35,718 nt of DNA from an uncultured Hyphomicrobiales bacterium (GTDB lineage: Bacteria > Pseudomonadota > Alphaproteobacteria > Rhizobiales > Hyphomicrobiaceae). A program made the translations under genes and the position numbers. The stretch is from positions 1 to 35,718 of the forward strand of contig CADEFX010000016.1 in assembly GCA_902826715.1 (NCBI GenBank), in the 5' to 3' direction. Positions 8,965 to 16,799 of this stretch are shown here, piece by piece. The notes below the pieces were generated by a model, which saw only the letters and a program-made list of their open reading frames with translations, did no database searches and had not been told where the DNA came from. Positions within the stretch are counted from its first letter, which is position 1, and the number at the start of each line of letters is the position of its first letter.

Positions 8965-9480
8965 ATGCTCAATCCATTGATGCTGATCTGCCTGGCGCTC
9001 CCGCTGGTCGAACTGGTGGTTTTGGTCAAGCTCGGCCAAGCCATAGGTTTCTGGAACACAGTACTGGTTTTGCTGCTCATGGCGGTGCTTGGCGGCTTGC
9101 TGCTGCACCGGCAGGGGTGGAAGGTCCTGCAGCAGGCACAGACTGCCATGATGGCAGGCCAGCCGCCGGTGGGTCCGATGCTCGACGGGATGCTGCTGGC
9201 GGCCGCCGGCGCCCTGCTGCTGGCACCGGGATTGATTTCGGATGTGATGGCTTTCCTGCTGCTGATCCCTCCGGTGCGCCGGATGGTTGCGCGGCGGCTG
9301 CTGGGCCGTGCGCAGGACGACGTTGATGCGCGCGATCCCGCCTATGGGCGCCGCGATGATGGGACACGGTCTGGCCGGAGCCACGACAGCGGCCCAGTGA
9401 TCGACGGCGAGTTCGAACGGCTGGACGAGCGGCCCACGAATAAACCTAGCGAGGACCGGCGGGACATGCGGCCGGGATAG
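8965..9480 (+). CDS. fxsA: FxsA family membrane protein
   Basis: A 171-residue inner-membrane protein. Hydrophobic segments lie at residues 3-25, 29-48 and 76-98, matching the FxsA domain, including the typical GQAIGFWNTVLV and LLLAPGLISDVMAFLLLIPPVR. The C-terminal tail, about 60 residues long, is hydrophilic and charged. FxsA was named for relieving phage T7 exclusion in F-plasmid E. coli; its normal role is not established. The ATG at 8965 has a strong CAGGAGG ribosome site. It sits between the divergent tim44 operon and secB, as in many Rhizobiales. Confidence 0.9.
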   Translation: MLNPLMLICLALPLVELVVLVKLGQAIGFWNTVLVLLLMAVLGGLLLHRQGWKVLQQAQTAMMAGQPPVGPMLDGMLLAAAGALLLAPGLISDVMAFLLLIPPVRRMVARRLLGRAQDDVDARDPAYGRRDDGTRSGRSHDSGPVIDGEFERLDERPTNKPSEDRRDMRPG

Positions 9481-9653
9481 AATGGCGTCTTCGTCCCTGG
9501 CGTCACGGCCGATTGCGCGGCCATGACGTCATTTCGCGGAGAGGCAGCAAAGCTGTCGTGCGAAAGAATGCACTTCAGCGAAAATCTTGAGGACGGACAA
9601 GGCCAGGGCAGGGCGCCGATCTATGGCGATGTACTGCTTTGAGGAGAATCGCG

Positions 9654-10028
9654 ATGACGGACGACGAGCGTGCGATCCGCGAGATGGTGGCGACCTGGCT
9701 GGAGGCAAGCAAGCACGGCGACACCGCGACCGTGCTGAGCCTGATGACGGACGATGTCGTGTTCCTGGTCCCGGGACAGAAGCCCTTCGGGAAGGAGGCA
9801 TTCGCGGCCGCGTCCAAGTCCATGGCAGACATGAAGATCGACGGCACCAGCAACATCGAGGAAATCCAAGTTATGGGTGACTGGGCGTATCTGCGGACGC
9901 ATCTTGCCATGGCGATTGCGTTGCAGGGGCGCGCACCGATGCAGCGATCCGGGTACACGCTGACGATCATGCGCAAGGAGCCCGATGGGCGATGGCGGCT
10001 GGCGCGCGACGCAAACCTGGTGATTTAG
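9654..10028 (+). CDS. SnoaL-like / SgcJ-type small protein
   Basis: A 124-residue protein of the NTF2-like superfamily, close to the SgcJ/EcaC (DUF4440) type. The N-terminal helix DDERAIREMVATWLEASKHGD and the strand VLSLMTDDVVFLVPGQ are the family's signature start, and WRLARDANLV is the usual end. The ATG at 9654 is preceded by GAGGAG; an in-frame upstream codon at 9639 would bury that site. Members act as small-molecule binding or isomerase proteins, often without known substrate. It lies between fxsA and secB on the same strand. Confidence 0.8.
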   Translation: MTDDERAIREMVATWLEASKHGDTATVLSLMTDDVVFLVPGQKPFGKEAFAAASKSMADMKIDGTSNIEEIQVMGDWAYLRTHLAMAIALQGRAPMQRSGYTLTIMRKEPDGRWRLARDANLVI

Positions 10029-10119
10029 GAGACTTGACGGCGGCAAGGTTGCGGGTCCGCAGGCGTCGTGTTAGCCCACGTCCCGCGCAGGAACGAGCGG
10101 ATCGATTAAGGGGATAGCG

Positions 10120-10617
10120 ATGGCCGACCAGTCCAACATGCAGCCTGGAGCATCGAACGGACAGCCGCAGGCGGGCGGTGCGATGCAGGTGCGTGTCGTT
10201 GGCCAGTATATCAAGGACTTGTCGTTCGAGAGCCCAAACATCACCAAGCTGCTGGCTGGAACGCCCGAGAATCCCAACCTGAAGCTGGAGATCAATGTCA
10301 ACGCCAACCAGGCCGGGCCGGATTTGTATGAATCGGCGATCGACTTCAAGGCGGATGCGACGGCCAAGGTGGGCGTCATCTATGCGTTCGAGATGGTCTA
10401 TGCGGGGCTGTTCAAGATCGAGAACGTGCCGCCGCCCCAACTGGAGCCGATGCTGCTCGTAAACTGCCCGATGCTGCTGTTTCCCTTCCTGCGGCGCATC
10501 GTGGCCGACCTGACGCGGGAAGGCGGATTCCCGCCACTGCTGCTCGATCCCGTGGATTTCATGGCGCTCTATATGCGCAAGCGGGAGCGTGCGGCGGAAG
10601 CGACGAAGCCGTCGTAG
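10120..10617 (+). CDS. secB: Protein-export chaperone SecB
   Basis: A 165-residue SecB. This cytosolic tetramer holds precursor proteins unfolded and hands them to SecA. Typical segments are the core start VVGQYIKDLSFESPN, the YAGLFKIENV stretch and the CPMLLFPFLRRIVADLTREGGFPPLLLDPVDF block that forms the substrate groove and SecA contact. The N-terminal 20 residues are polar and variable, as in other alphaproteobacteria. GGGG lies a few bases upstream of the ATG at 10120. It converges on dnaQ with only 10 bp between the stops, a layout conserved near alphaproteobacterial origins. Confidence 0.95.
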   Translation: MADQSNMQPGASNGQPQAGGAMQVRVVGQYIKDLSFESPNITKLLAGTPENPNLKLEINVNANQAGPDLYESAIDFKADATAKVGVIYAFEMVYAGLFKIENVPPPQLEPMLLVNCPMLLFPFLRRIVADLTREGGFPPLLLDPVDFMALYMRKRERAAEATKPS

Positions 10618-10627
10618 GTTTTGGTCG

Positions 10628-11341
10628 CTACGGCGCCGACGCCGGCGGCTCGGTGAAGCGGCGCCAGATGGCTTTTGGACCAAGCGTCTCGACGAACAGT
10701 CGGTGGGCCTGCTCGATGACCAGGGTGACGCGCGTCTGCAGCGGCACCGGACGCTGACGGGCATGGCCGTGCCCGGCGTTGCCAGGTTGCGCGGTGCTGC
10801 CGTGGCCGCCGAGCGACAGCGTGATCTGGCGCTCACCCAACAGTTCGACGTAGACTGACGCCAGCAGCAGCGAGTCCATGATGGCGCCGTGCTTGATGCG
10901 CTGCGAATTGTCGATGCCGTAGCGCTTGCACAAGGCATCGAGGCTGTTAGGGCCGGCCGGATGGCGGCGGCGCGCAAGCGCCAGCGTATCCACGACACGT
11001 GTGGACAAGATTTGCGGCAGGCCGATCCGCTCCAGCTCGTGGTTGATGAAGCCGATATCGAAGCTGGCATTGTGAATGACGAGCGGGGCGTCGGCGATGA
11101 ACTCGATGAACCTCGGCGCTTCGTCGGCAAAGCGCGGCTGGGTGACGAGGAAACTCCCCGACAGACCATGCACGGCTTCCGCGTCGGGATGCACGGCGCG
11201 ACCTTCGGGTGTAAAGTAGCAGTGATACTCGCGCCCCGTGGGGATACGGTTCATGAGCTCGACGCAGCCAAGCTCGATCAGGCGATCGCCGCCCTTGGGA
11301 TCGAGGCCGGTGGTTTCTGTATCGAGCACGATTTCGCGCAT
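10628..11341 (-). CDS. dnaQ: DNA polymerase III epsilon subunit (3'-5' proofreading exonuclease)
   Basis: A 237-residue DnaQ, the proofreading subunit of the replicative polymerase core. The DEDDh exonuclease motifs are complete: D7 and E9 in DTETTG, D95 in HNASFD, and H151 with D156 in KHGAIMD. The C-terminal region beyond residue 175 is the expected linker and alpha-subunit binding part. The start is the ATG at 11341, giving the canonical MREIVLDTETTG; the in-frame extension to 11467 is not family-like. It lies 91 bp downstream of coaE on the same strand. Confidence 0.93.
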   Translation of the reverse strand: MREIVLDTETTGLDPKGGDRLIELGCVELMNRIPTGREYHCYFTPEGRAVHPDAEAVHGLSGSFLVTQPRFADEAPRFIEFIADAPLVIHNASFDIGFINHELERIGLPQILSTRVVDTLALARRRHPAGPNSLDALCKRYGIDNSQRIKHGAIMDSLLLASVYVELLGERQITLSLGGHGSTAQPGNAGHGHARQRPVPLQTRVTLVIEQAHRLFVETLGPKAIWRRFTEPPASAP

Positions 11342-11432
11342 CTGTGGTCCTTGACGCAGCCGTTCACCCGAACGCTGACGCGTTCCGACCCTTCCCCCGA
11401 GGAAGAGGTGACTCCGTTCCGTGCGATATGCT

Positions 11433-12047
11433 CTACGTCCAGGCCCGCTCGTACGCCGACGCGGCACGGGCCTTGAGAGCCTCGATGACTACATCGATTT
11501 GGGCATAGGTTGCCTCGAGCGTGCCGCCCGTATCCACAACGAAATGGGCGCGCTTGCGCTTTTCCTCGTCCGGCATCTGGCGGGAGAGGATTTGCGCCAG
11601 CTTCTCCGCCGTCATGCCTGGGCGACGCAGCACACGTACGCGCTGGACGTCGGGCCGGGCGCTGACGACGACCACGGCATCGACGTTACGCTCGCCGCCG
11701 CCCTCGAGCAGGAGCGGGATTTCCAGCACGACCATGCCGGCGGCGAGCTTCTTCTTGTCGGGGCGTACCGCATCCACGGCCTGGCGCTCCAGATTGTACA
11801 CAATGGCATCAAGACACTTGACGCACTCGGGATCCTTGAGCGGCGCAGCGGCGAGGCGCGTGCGATCAACGCCCGTGAGGCCGGTTGTGCGGGGACCCGC
11901 GGCATCGATCAGCGGAGCGTCCAGGCCAGCGTAGAGCTTGTGCACCTAGCCATCGGCGTCACATACGGCAATGCCGCGATGCCGGAAATGATCGGCGGCG
12001 GCCGACTTGCCCATGCCGATGCTGCCGGTCAGGCCGATGATTAGCAT
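11433..12047 (-). pseudogene. coaE: Dephospho-CoA kinase, interrupted by an in-frame amber stop
   Basis: CoaE phosphorylates dephospho-CoA, the last step of coenzyme A synthesis, and is normally essential. The gene begins with ATG at 12047, and codons 1-33 give a perfect CoaE start with the P-loop in [11 protein letters not shown] and the strand-loop AVCDAD. Codon 34 (11946-11948) is TAG. The same frame then continues at once with VHKLYAG and the rest of a normal CoaE to 11433, about 204 residues in all. No frameshift is present, so one base change would restore the gene. The downstream open frame alone lacks the P-loop and could not be a kinase. Sequencing error, a true recent nonsense mutation, or readthrough are all possible. 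TAG is a normal stop elsewhere here (rho, secB, hisE). Confidence 0.8.
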
Positions 12048-12129
12048 TCGAGTATGGCTCGAGTGCCGGTGGGTGTCTTCGAGAGGCCAGCGAAATAGTG
12101 GGGCCACGCGGCGTCCCAAATCGAAGTCT

Positions 12130-12267
12130 CATCCTCGGGCTTGGTCCGAGGATCCATCGCTCCGCAAAGCGCAACGCCTGTTTGAGATGCTGGCGGTGCC
12201 GCCATCCACATAACCGCGTACCGAACTCGTGGAGCCATGGGTCCTCGGGACAAGCCCGGTGACGACA
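12130..12267. repeat. Inverted pair of REP-like palindromes between aroE and coaE
   Basis: The first unit (12131-12153) has a perfect 8-bp stem ATCCTCGG/CCGAGGAT around GCTTGGT. The second (about 12237-12267) carries TCCTCGGGACAAGCCCGG and matches the first in reverse orientation. They resemble dispersed palindromes common in Rhizobiales intergenic DNA. No coding sequence is seen in the whole 269-bp gap. Confidence 0.6.
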
Positions 12268-12316
12268 CCGGGGGTGGGATTAGGCGGTGCTTGGCGCACG
12301 GCAGCGTTTCAAGCAT

Positions 12317-13147
12317 CTAGCGGCCCTCGATGTCGGCCGTGACGAGGGCCCGCAGCTCAGGTGTGACCTCGGGCTTGCGGCCAAACCATTTCTCGAAGCC
12401 GGGCACGGCCTGATGCAGCAGCATACCGAGCCCGTCGACCGTGCGCAGGCCGCGCTGGCGGGCGGCGGCGAGCAGGGGTGTTTCCAGTGGCACGTAAACG
12501 ATATCGGCAACAATCGTGCGCGTATCGAGGTGCGAGACGTCAAGCTCGAGCCGCTCGCCGTGGATCATGCCGAGGGCAGTCGTATTGACGAGAACGCCGG
12601 CGTCGCGTGACAGGCGCTCGCGGTCGATCCATGAATGCGGCGTCACGCGGGGTCCGAAATGTCGGGCCAGATTCTCGGCGCGGGCCGGCGTTCGATTGAA
12701 TATCCGGATCTCGTCGACGCCGGCGGCAAGAAATCCGTAAATAAGAGCGCGAGCTGCGCCACCGGCGCCCAGAATGCAGATGGGCGCATCTTCGGCCTGC
12801 CAATCCGGCACCGTCTGCGCCAGATGCGTCATGAAACCGTACGCGTCGGTGTTGGTGGCGTGCAGGGTACCGTCCTCGAGCCACAGCGTGTTGGCAGCGC
12901 CGATGGCGACGGCGGCCGCATCCTTATGCGCCGCAGCGGCGAGGGCCGCGTGCTTGTGAGGCAGCGTGACGTTGCAACCGGCAAAACCGCGGTCGGTGAG
13001 CGAGGCCAGGAACGTAGTCACATCCTCGGGCTTGACGGCCTCGCGCGCATAGGTGCCGGCGATGCCGTATTTCGCGAGCCAATGCCCATGGATCATGGGC
13101 GATCGCGAATGCTGGATGGGCCAGCCGATGACACAAGCGCGTTTCAT
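12317..13147 (-). CDS. aroE: Shikimate dehydrogenase
   Basis: A 276-residue NADP-dependent shikimate dehydrogenase of aromatic amino acid synthesis. Substrate residues are S14 and S16 in HSRSPMIH, the catalytic Lys65 in NVTLPHK, and Asp101 in NTDAYGF. The dinucleotide loop is GAGGAAR (127-133), and NRTPAR further on is the NADP phosphate-binding motif. The ATG at 13147 overlaps the stop of maf by 4 bp, so both are translated as a coupled pair. A long in-frame extension to 13378 lies in maf and is discarded. Confidence 0.95.
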   Translation of the reverse strand: MKRACVIGWPIQHSRSPMIHGHWLAKYGIAGTYAREAVKPEDVTTFLASLTDRGFAGCNVTLPHKHAALAAAAHKDAAAVAIGAANTLWLEDGTLHATNTDAYGFMTHLAQTVPDWQAEDAPICILGAGGAARALIYGFLAAGVDEIRIFNRTPARAENLARHFGPRVTPHSWIDRERLSRDAGVLVNTTALGMIHGERLELDVSHLDTRTIVADIVYVPLETPLLAAARQRGLRTVDGLGMLLHQAVPGFEKWFGRKPEVTPELRALVTADIEGR

Positions 13148-13761
13148 GATGCGATGACCTTGCGCGTCCGAAGCTCCGCCAGCAAGGGCAGCAGCGGGAG
13201 CCCGAGGATCGTGAAGTAGTCGCCTTCGATACGCTCGAAGAGTTGCACGCCCAGGCCTTCGAGCTGGTAGGCGCCGACGGAGTCGCAAACTACGGTGCCG
13301 GCGCGCGCCAGATAGGTCTCGAGGAAGTCGGCGCTGACGGCAACCATTGTGAGGGACGCGGTATCGACCTGCGCCCATATGACCTCGCCGCCTTTAGCCA
13401 GGACGACGGCAGAATGAAGCTGGTGCGTTCGCCCGCGCAGCTTCTGCAGATGGCGCCGCGCACCGGCGAGATCGGCCGGCTTCTCGAAAATCTCCTCGTC
13501 GAGAGCAAGGATCTGATCGGCGCCGATGACGAGCGCATCCGGGCGCTGCCGGCTGACGGTTTCAGCCTTGGCGCGGGCCAGAACCTCCGCGACGTCGGCG
13601 GGCTCGATGCCGCTGTTATCGGCCTGCAAGGTCTCACGGATGGTGCGCTCGTCGACATCGGCAGGTGCGATGTCGAACGTAACGCCGGCAGCATCCAGCA
13701 TCTGCCGGCGCGAGCGGCTGCCGGAGGCGAGAACGAGGGAGGGCGCCTTGGCGTCAGTCAT
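13144..13761 (-). CDS. maf: Maf-like nucleotide pyrophosphatase
   Basis: A 205-residue Maf-family protein. These enzymes hydrolyse non-canonical or ordinary nucleoside triphosphates to monophosphates. The start motif LASGSRSRRQML (11-22) is the nucleotide-binding hallmark. The ADQILALDEEIFEKP stretch carries the conserved acidic residue, and SVGAYQLEGLGVQLFERIEGDYFTI covers the C-terminal motif. The ATG at 13761 overlaps the end of ppsR by 8 bp, and the gene's end overlaps aroE. The ppsR-maf-aroE-coaE-dnaQ run is a conserved origin-side operon. Confidence 0.93.
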   Translation of the reverse strand: MTDAKAPSLVLASGSRSRRQMLDAAGVTFDIAPADVDERTIRETLQADNSGIEPADVAEVLARAKAETVSRQRPDALVIGADQILALDEEIFEKPADLAGARRHLQKLRGRTHQLHSAVVLAKGGEVIWAQVDTASLTMVAVSADFLETYLARAGTVVCDSVGAYQLEGLGVQLFERIEGDYFTILGLPLLPLLAELRTRKVIAS

Positions 13762-14611
13762 CGTTGGTCTCTCCGGACTCCGCCTCGGACGCCTCGCGGC
13801 CGTGCAACAGCTTGATGATGGTGGCAGCTGTCTCCTCGATGGAGCGGCGCGTGACGTCGATGACGGGCCAGCCGTGGCGCGCGCACAGGCGGCGCGAGAA
13901 AGCGATTTCGTTGGCGATCTGGTTGCGGTCGACGTAGTCGTCCAAGTTGCGGTCGGCGAGGAGGCGAACACGGTTGCGGCGGATCTCGGCAATACGCTCG
14001 GGGCTGGCGATAAGGCCGACGATGAAGGCCCTGTGCGGCTCCGTCAGCGAGGCGGGCGGATCGATGCCCGGCACCAGCGGCACGTTGGCCGTCTTGTAGC
14101 CTCGTTGCGCCAAATAGATGCTGGTCGGCGTCTTCGACGTGCGCGAGATGCCGAGAATGATGATGTCGGCCTCGTTGAGGTCGCCGGGCAGGTGGCCGTC
14201 ATCATGGGCCATGGAGAAATTGAGCGCATCGATGCGGCGGAAATAGTCGGCGTCGAGCACATGCTGGCCGGCGACGATGGGCGTCTGCGGGGCGCCCAAA
14301 TAGGACTCGAACACCTTCATGATGGGCTCAAGCACGTGCAACGACGGCACGCCGAGCTCTCGGCAGCGCGCCTCGAGCTGCGAAGTGAGATCGCGATTGA
14401 CGATGGTATAGAGCACGATGCCGGGTGCCGATTCGATCTCCTGCAGCACGCGGGCGAGTTGACGTTGCGTGCGCACCAGCGGATGCACGTGCTCGATAGC
14501 GCGGATCTGGCCGTATTGCACAGCCGCAGCCTTGGCCATGATGGTGAGCGTTTCGCCAGTCGCGTCGGAGACGAGATGCAGGTGAAAATAGCTCGGCGAA
14601 CCGTGGGCCAT
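13754..14611 (-). CDS. ppsR: Pyruvate, phosphate dikinase regulatory protein (DUF299, RP001 family)
   Basis: A 285-residue bifunctional Ser/Thr kinase-pyrophosphorylase that inactivates and reactivates PEP synthase or pyruvate phosphate dikinase. The start FHLHLVSDATGETL and the P-loop-like GISRTSKTPTS (154-164) are diagnostic. I placed the start at ATG 14611, which gives the normal family N terminus. The frame stays open to 14965, but those extra 118 codons look non-coding and lie in the candidate origin. The homologue (RP001) borders the chromosomal origin in Caulobacter and Rickettsia. It leads the minus-strand operon with maf and aroE. Confidence 0.9.
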   Translation of the reverse strand: MAHGSPSYFHLHLVSDATGETLTIMAKAAAVQYGQIRAIEHVHPLVRTQRQLARVLQEIESAPGIVLYTIVNRDLTSQLEARCRELGVPSLHVLEPIMKVFESYLGAPQTPIVAGQHVLDADYFRRIDALNFSMAHDDGHLPGDLNEADIIILGISRTSKTPTSIYLAQRGYKTANVPLVPGIDPPASLTEPHRAFIVGLIASPERIAEIRRNRVRLLADRNLDDYVDRNQIANEIAFSRRLCARHGWPVIDVTRRSIEETAATIIKLLHGREASEAESGETNDD

Positions 14612-15041
14612 CTGTTGATAAAATCCCGAGTTATCCAGACCACCGGCGGCGACAGGCCGGCAAGCCCGCACGAGTGTCCGCCTCTCCACAAAGATCTCCA
14701 CAGGATGGCCCGCCGGGAGAGCGTTTTGCAGGGCATCGCGTGCGCGGTACGCCCGCGGCTGGTTGTCGTTGTTTCGTCCTGCGCTTGTCAACAGGACATT
14801 CCTGGAAATGATGGTACTCGGATCACGCCTAACCGTCTGCTTCATTAGAGGAATCTCGGCCTTGTGGTCCGCGCACCGGCGGCATACACGGACTAGAGCC
14901 GGTCCGGACGAACGCGGAGCGACGTGTGTATGAAGGACGGGCAGCCGATAATTCCCGTAATCCACGGCGCTAAGAGTCTTAACAATAACTAGTAGAAATC
15001 TTCATTTGAATTGAAGAGCCACGACTGAAAGGCCTGACCGC
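14612..15041. other. Candidate chromosomal origin of replication (oriC)
   Basis: A 430-bp non-coding region between divergent ppsR and hemE. It holds DnaA-box-like 9-mers: TGTTGATAA at 14613 (reverse TTATCAACA, 8/9 to TTATCCACA) and TTATCCAGA at 14631 (8/9). Two tandem TCTCCACA copies lie 12 bp apart at 14683 and 14695. Weaker 7/9 matches are TTGTCAACA at 14785 and TAATCCACG at 14958. GANTC methylation sites lie at 14851 and 14974. An AT-rich tract at about 14971-15017, beside hemE, could be the unwinding element and includes TTAAC at 14979. The position matches the ppsR(RP001)-hemE origin of Caulobacter. The hemE promoter must also be here. Confidence 0.7.
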
Positions 15042-16073
15042 GTGGACCATCCGACGAAGCGAACGATACTCGAGGTACTCGCCGGGCGGGCGCTGAAACC
15101 GCCGCCGGTCTGGCTGATGCGGCAGGCGGGGCGCTATCTGCCGGAGTACCGGGCCGTACGCGAGACCGCCGGCGGATTTCTCGATCTGTGCTATGCCCCA
15201 AAGCTCGCAGCCGAGGTGACGCTACAGCCGATCCGGCGGTTCGGCTTCGATGCAGCGATCCTGTTCGCCGACATCCTGCTTGTGCCTGACGCGCTGGGGC
15301 AGGGCGTGCGCTTCGTCGAGGGCGAGGGGCCGCGCCTCGATCCGGTGCGCAGCGCGAGCGATCTCGGGCGGCTCGATCCAGGCAAGACGTCGGAGAAATT
15401 TGCGATCGTGGCCGAGACGGTGGCTCGCGTGCGGCAGGATCTGCCGTCGGAAACGGCGCTGATTGGTTTCTGCGGCAGTCCTTGGACCGTGGCGACGTAC
15501 ATGGCCGGGGGGCGCGGCTCGCCGGACCAGGCCGACGCGCGGCTGTGGGCCTACCGCGATGCGGATGGCTTCGCGCGTTTGATCGAGCTTCTGGTCGAAG
15601 TTTCCGTCGCTTATCTCGATCTGCAAATTTGCGCGGGCGCGGATTGTGTACAGCTTTTCGACAGCTGGGCCGGGAGTCTTCCGGAAGACGAATTCGACCG
15701 CTGGGTGACGATGCCGACTCGGACTATGGTCGCCGCACTCAAACAGAAACATCCGGGGGTTCCGGTGATCGGATTTCCACGCGGCGCGGGGCAGAAGGCT
15801 GAGCGCTACATCGCAGAGACGGGCGTCGATGCCATTGGTTGCGACACCGCGATGCCGTTGGCGTTGATGCAGGATCTGGCGCCGCATGCCGTGGTGCAGG
15901 GCAATCTCGACCCGCTGTTGCTAGTGGCGGGCGGCGCGGCGATGGCGGAGCGCGTAGGCGAGATCAAGCAGGCCCTGGCCGGGCAGCCGCATATTTTCAA
16001 CCTCGGCCACGGTATCGTGCCGCAAACACCACCGGAGCATGTGGCAGAGCTGGTGAAGCTGGTGCGCGGGTGA
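15042..16073 (+). CDS. hemE: Uroporphyrinogen decarboxylase
   Basis: A 343-residue HemE that decarboxylates uroporphyrinogen III to coproporphyrinogen III in haem synthesis. The signature PVWLMRQAGRYLPEYR lies at residues 22-37, followed by the active-site aspartate loop FADILLVPDALG and by CGSPWTVATYM. The C-terminal NLGHGIVPQTPPE is also conserved. The start is a GTG at 15042, with GAAAGG about 9 bases upstream. It is the first plus-strand gene beyond the candidate origin, as in Caulobacter. Confidence 0.95.
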   Translation: MDHPTKRTILEVLAGRALKPPPVWLMRQAGRYLPEYRAVRETAGGFLDLCYAPKLAAEVTLQPIRRFGFDAAILFADILLVPDALGQGVRFVEGEGPRLDPVRSASDLGRLDPGKTSEKFAIVAETVARVRQDLPSETALIGFCGSPWTVATYMAGGRGSPDQADARLWAYRDADGFARLIELLVEVSVAYLDLQICAGADCVQLFDSWAGSLPEDEFDRWVTMPTRTMVAALKQKHPGVPVIGFPRGAGQKAERYIAETGVDAIGCDTAMPLALMQDLAPHAVVQGNLDPLLLVAGGAAMAERVGEIKQALAGQPHIFNLGHGIVPQTPPEHVAELVKLVRG

Positions 16074-16100
16074 TGGCGTCACCGGTGTACACGGATTTAT

Positions 16101-16236
16101 CCCCCTCCCCCTCGTGGGGAGGGGCTAGGGGCGGGGGGAATCCCAGCATTCCTTGGTTTGCTGCAAAAGGAAAACTCGGCCTCCACCGCTTTGGATTCCC
16201 CCCCACCCTGTCCCTCCCCCACCAGGGGGGAGGGGA
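16101..16236. repeat. Inverted REP pair (REPIN) between hemE and hemJ
   Basis: The left unit (16101-16143) and the right unit (about 16194-16236) are near-reverse complements that both carry a CCCCTCCCC...GGGGAGGGG palindrome and end in GGGGGAATCC. About 50 bp of unrelated DNA separates them. The family resembles the repeats at 28342 and 30494. It could also fold as a long hairpin in the hemE-hemJ transcript. Confidence 0.8.
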
Positions 16237-16269
16237 CGATAGATCGCGTTCTCAAAGTTTGTTACCCTG

Positions 16270-16692
16270 ATGGATCTGTGGCTGAAGGCGCTGCACATCA
16301 TCGCCGTCATCTCGTGGATGGCGGGGCTGCTGTATCTGCCGCGGCTGTTCGTCTATCACGCCGAGGCGGAGGCGGGTTCCAAGCAGGGCGAGACGTTCGC
16401 GGTGATGGAGCGGCGCCTTTTGCGCGCGATCATGAACCCGGCGATGATCGTCGTGTGGATCTCGGGGCCGTTGCTCGCGTGGCGAATGGGCATGCTGAAG
16501 GACGGCTGGCTGCACGCGAAGTTTCTTCTCGTGTGCGGGCTGACGGTCTACCACCACGCGCTGGGACTTTGGCGCAAGCAATTCATCGCCGGCACGATGA
16601 CGCACGACGCGAAGTTTTTCCGCCTCGTCAACGAGGTGCCGACTGTGCTGATGATCGGCATCGTGGTGCTGGTGGTGGTGAAGCCGTGGTAG
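16270..16692 (+). CDS. hemJ: Protoporphyrinogen oxidase HemJ
   Basis: A 140-residue, four-segment membrane protein of the HemJ (UPF0093) family that oxidises protoporphyrinogen IX late in haem synthesis. The N terminus WLKALHIIAVISWMAGLLYLPRLFVYH carries the conserved histidine of the first helix, and the ERRLLRAIMNPAMI and HAKFLLV segments are typical of the family. No clear Shine-Dalgarno lies before the ATG at 16270. The gene follows hemE by 196 bp, but a REP pair lies between them. hemH, often in this cluster, is absent from the window. Confidence 0.92.
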   Translation: MDLWLKALHIIAVISWMAGLLYLPRLFVYHAEAEAGSKQGETFAVMERRLLRAIMNPAMIVVWISGPLLAWRMGMLKDGWLHAKFLLVCGLTVYHHALGLWRKQFIAGTMTHDAKFFRLVNEVPTVLMIGIVVLVVVKPW

Positions 16693-16694
16693 GT

Positions 16695-16711
16695 CGGGGG
16701 CCCAGCCCCCG
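16695..16711. other. GC-rich hairpin just after hemJ
   Basis: A 7-bp stem CGGGGGC/GCCCCCG around CCA starts three bases after the hemJ stop. No T tract follows, so termination is uncertain. Confidence 0.4.
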
Positions 16712-16747
16712 GATGTTGCCGCGAGGCTTCGCCGAGTGCCCCACGTT

Positions 16748-16780
16748 ACGTCATGGCCACGAAGGTGACCATGACGTTTA
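16748..16780. terminator. Possible hairpin terminator between convergent hemJ and hyuA-like gene
   Basis: Arms 16748-16760 and 16765-16777 pair over 13 bp with one mismatch (ACGTCATGG core) around a 4-base loop. Only three Ts follow on the plus strand. The place, between two converging genes, suits a terminator, but the T tract is weak. Confidence 0.4.
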
Positions 16781-16799
16781 AGTGGAAATAGCGCCGGTA

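Noticed and set aside
11433..11945. Complete 170-residue gene starting with GTG at 11945
   Set aside because: It would be a CoaE without the P-loop. The missing start is directly upstream in the same frame, past one TAG.
11946..11948. TAG recoded as a sense codon
   Set aside because: TAG is the terminal stop of rho, secB, hisE, the IalB-like gene and the ABC permease in this window, so general recoding is not supported.
13526..14848. Long plus-strand open frame of 440 codons
   Set aside because: Antisense to maf and ppsR, with low-complexity translation and no recognised domain.
14612..14965. N-terminal extension of ppsR
   Set aside because: The frame is open, but family members start at FHLHLVSDATGETL. 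The extension lacks family sequence and covers DnaA-box-like sites.
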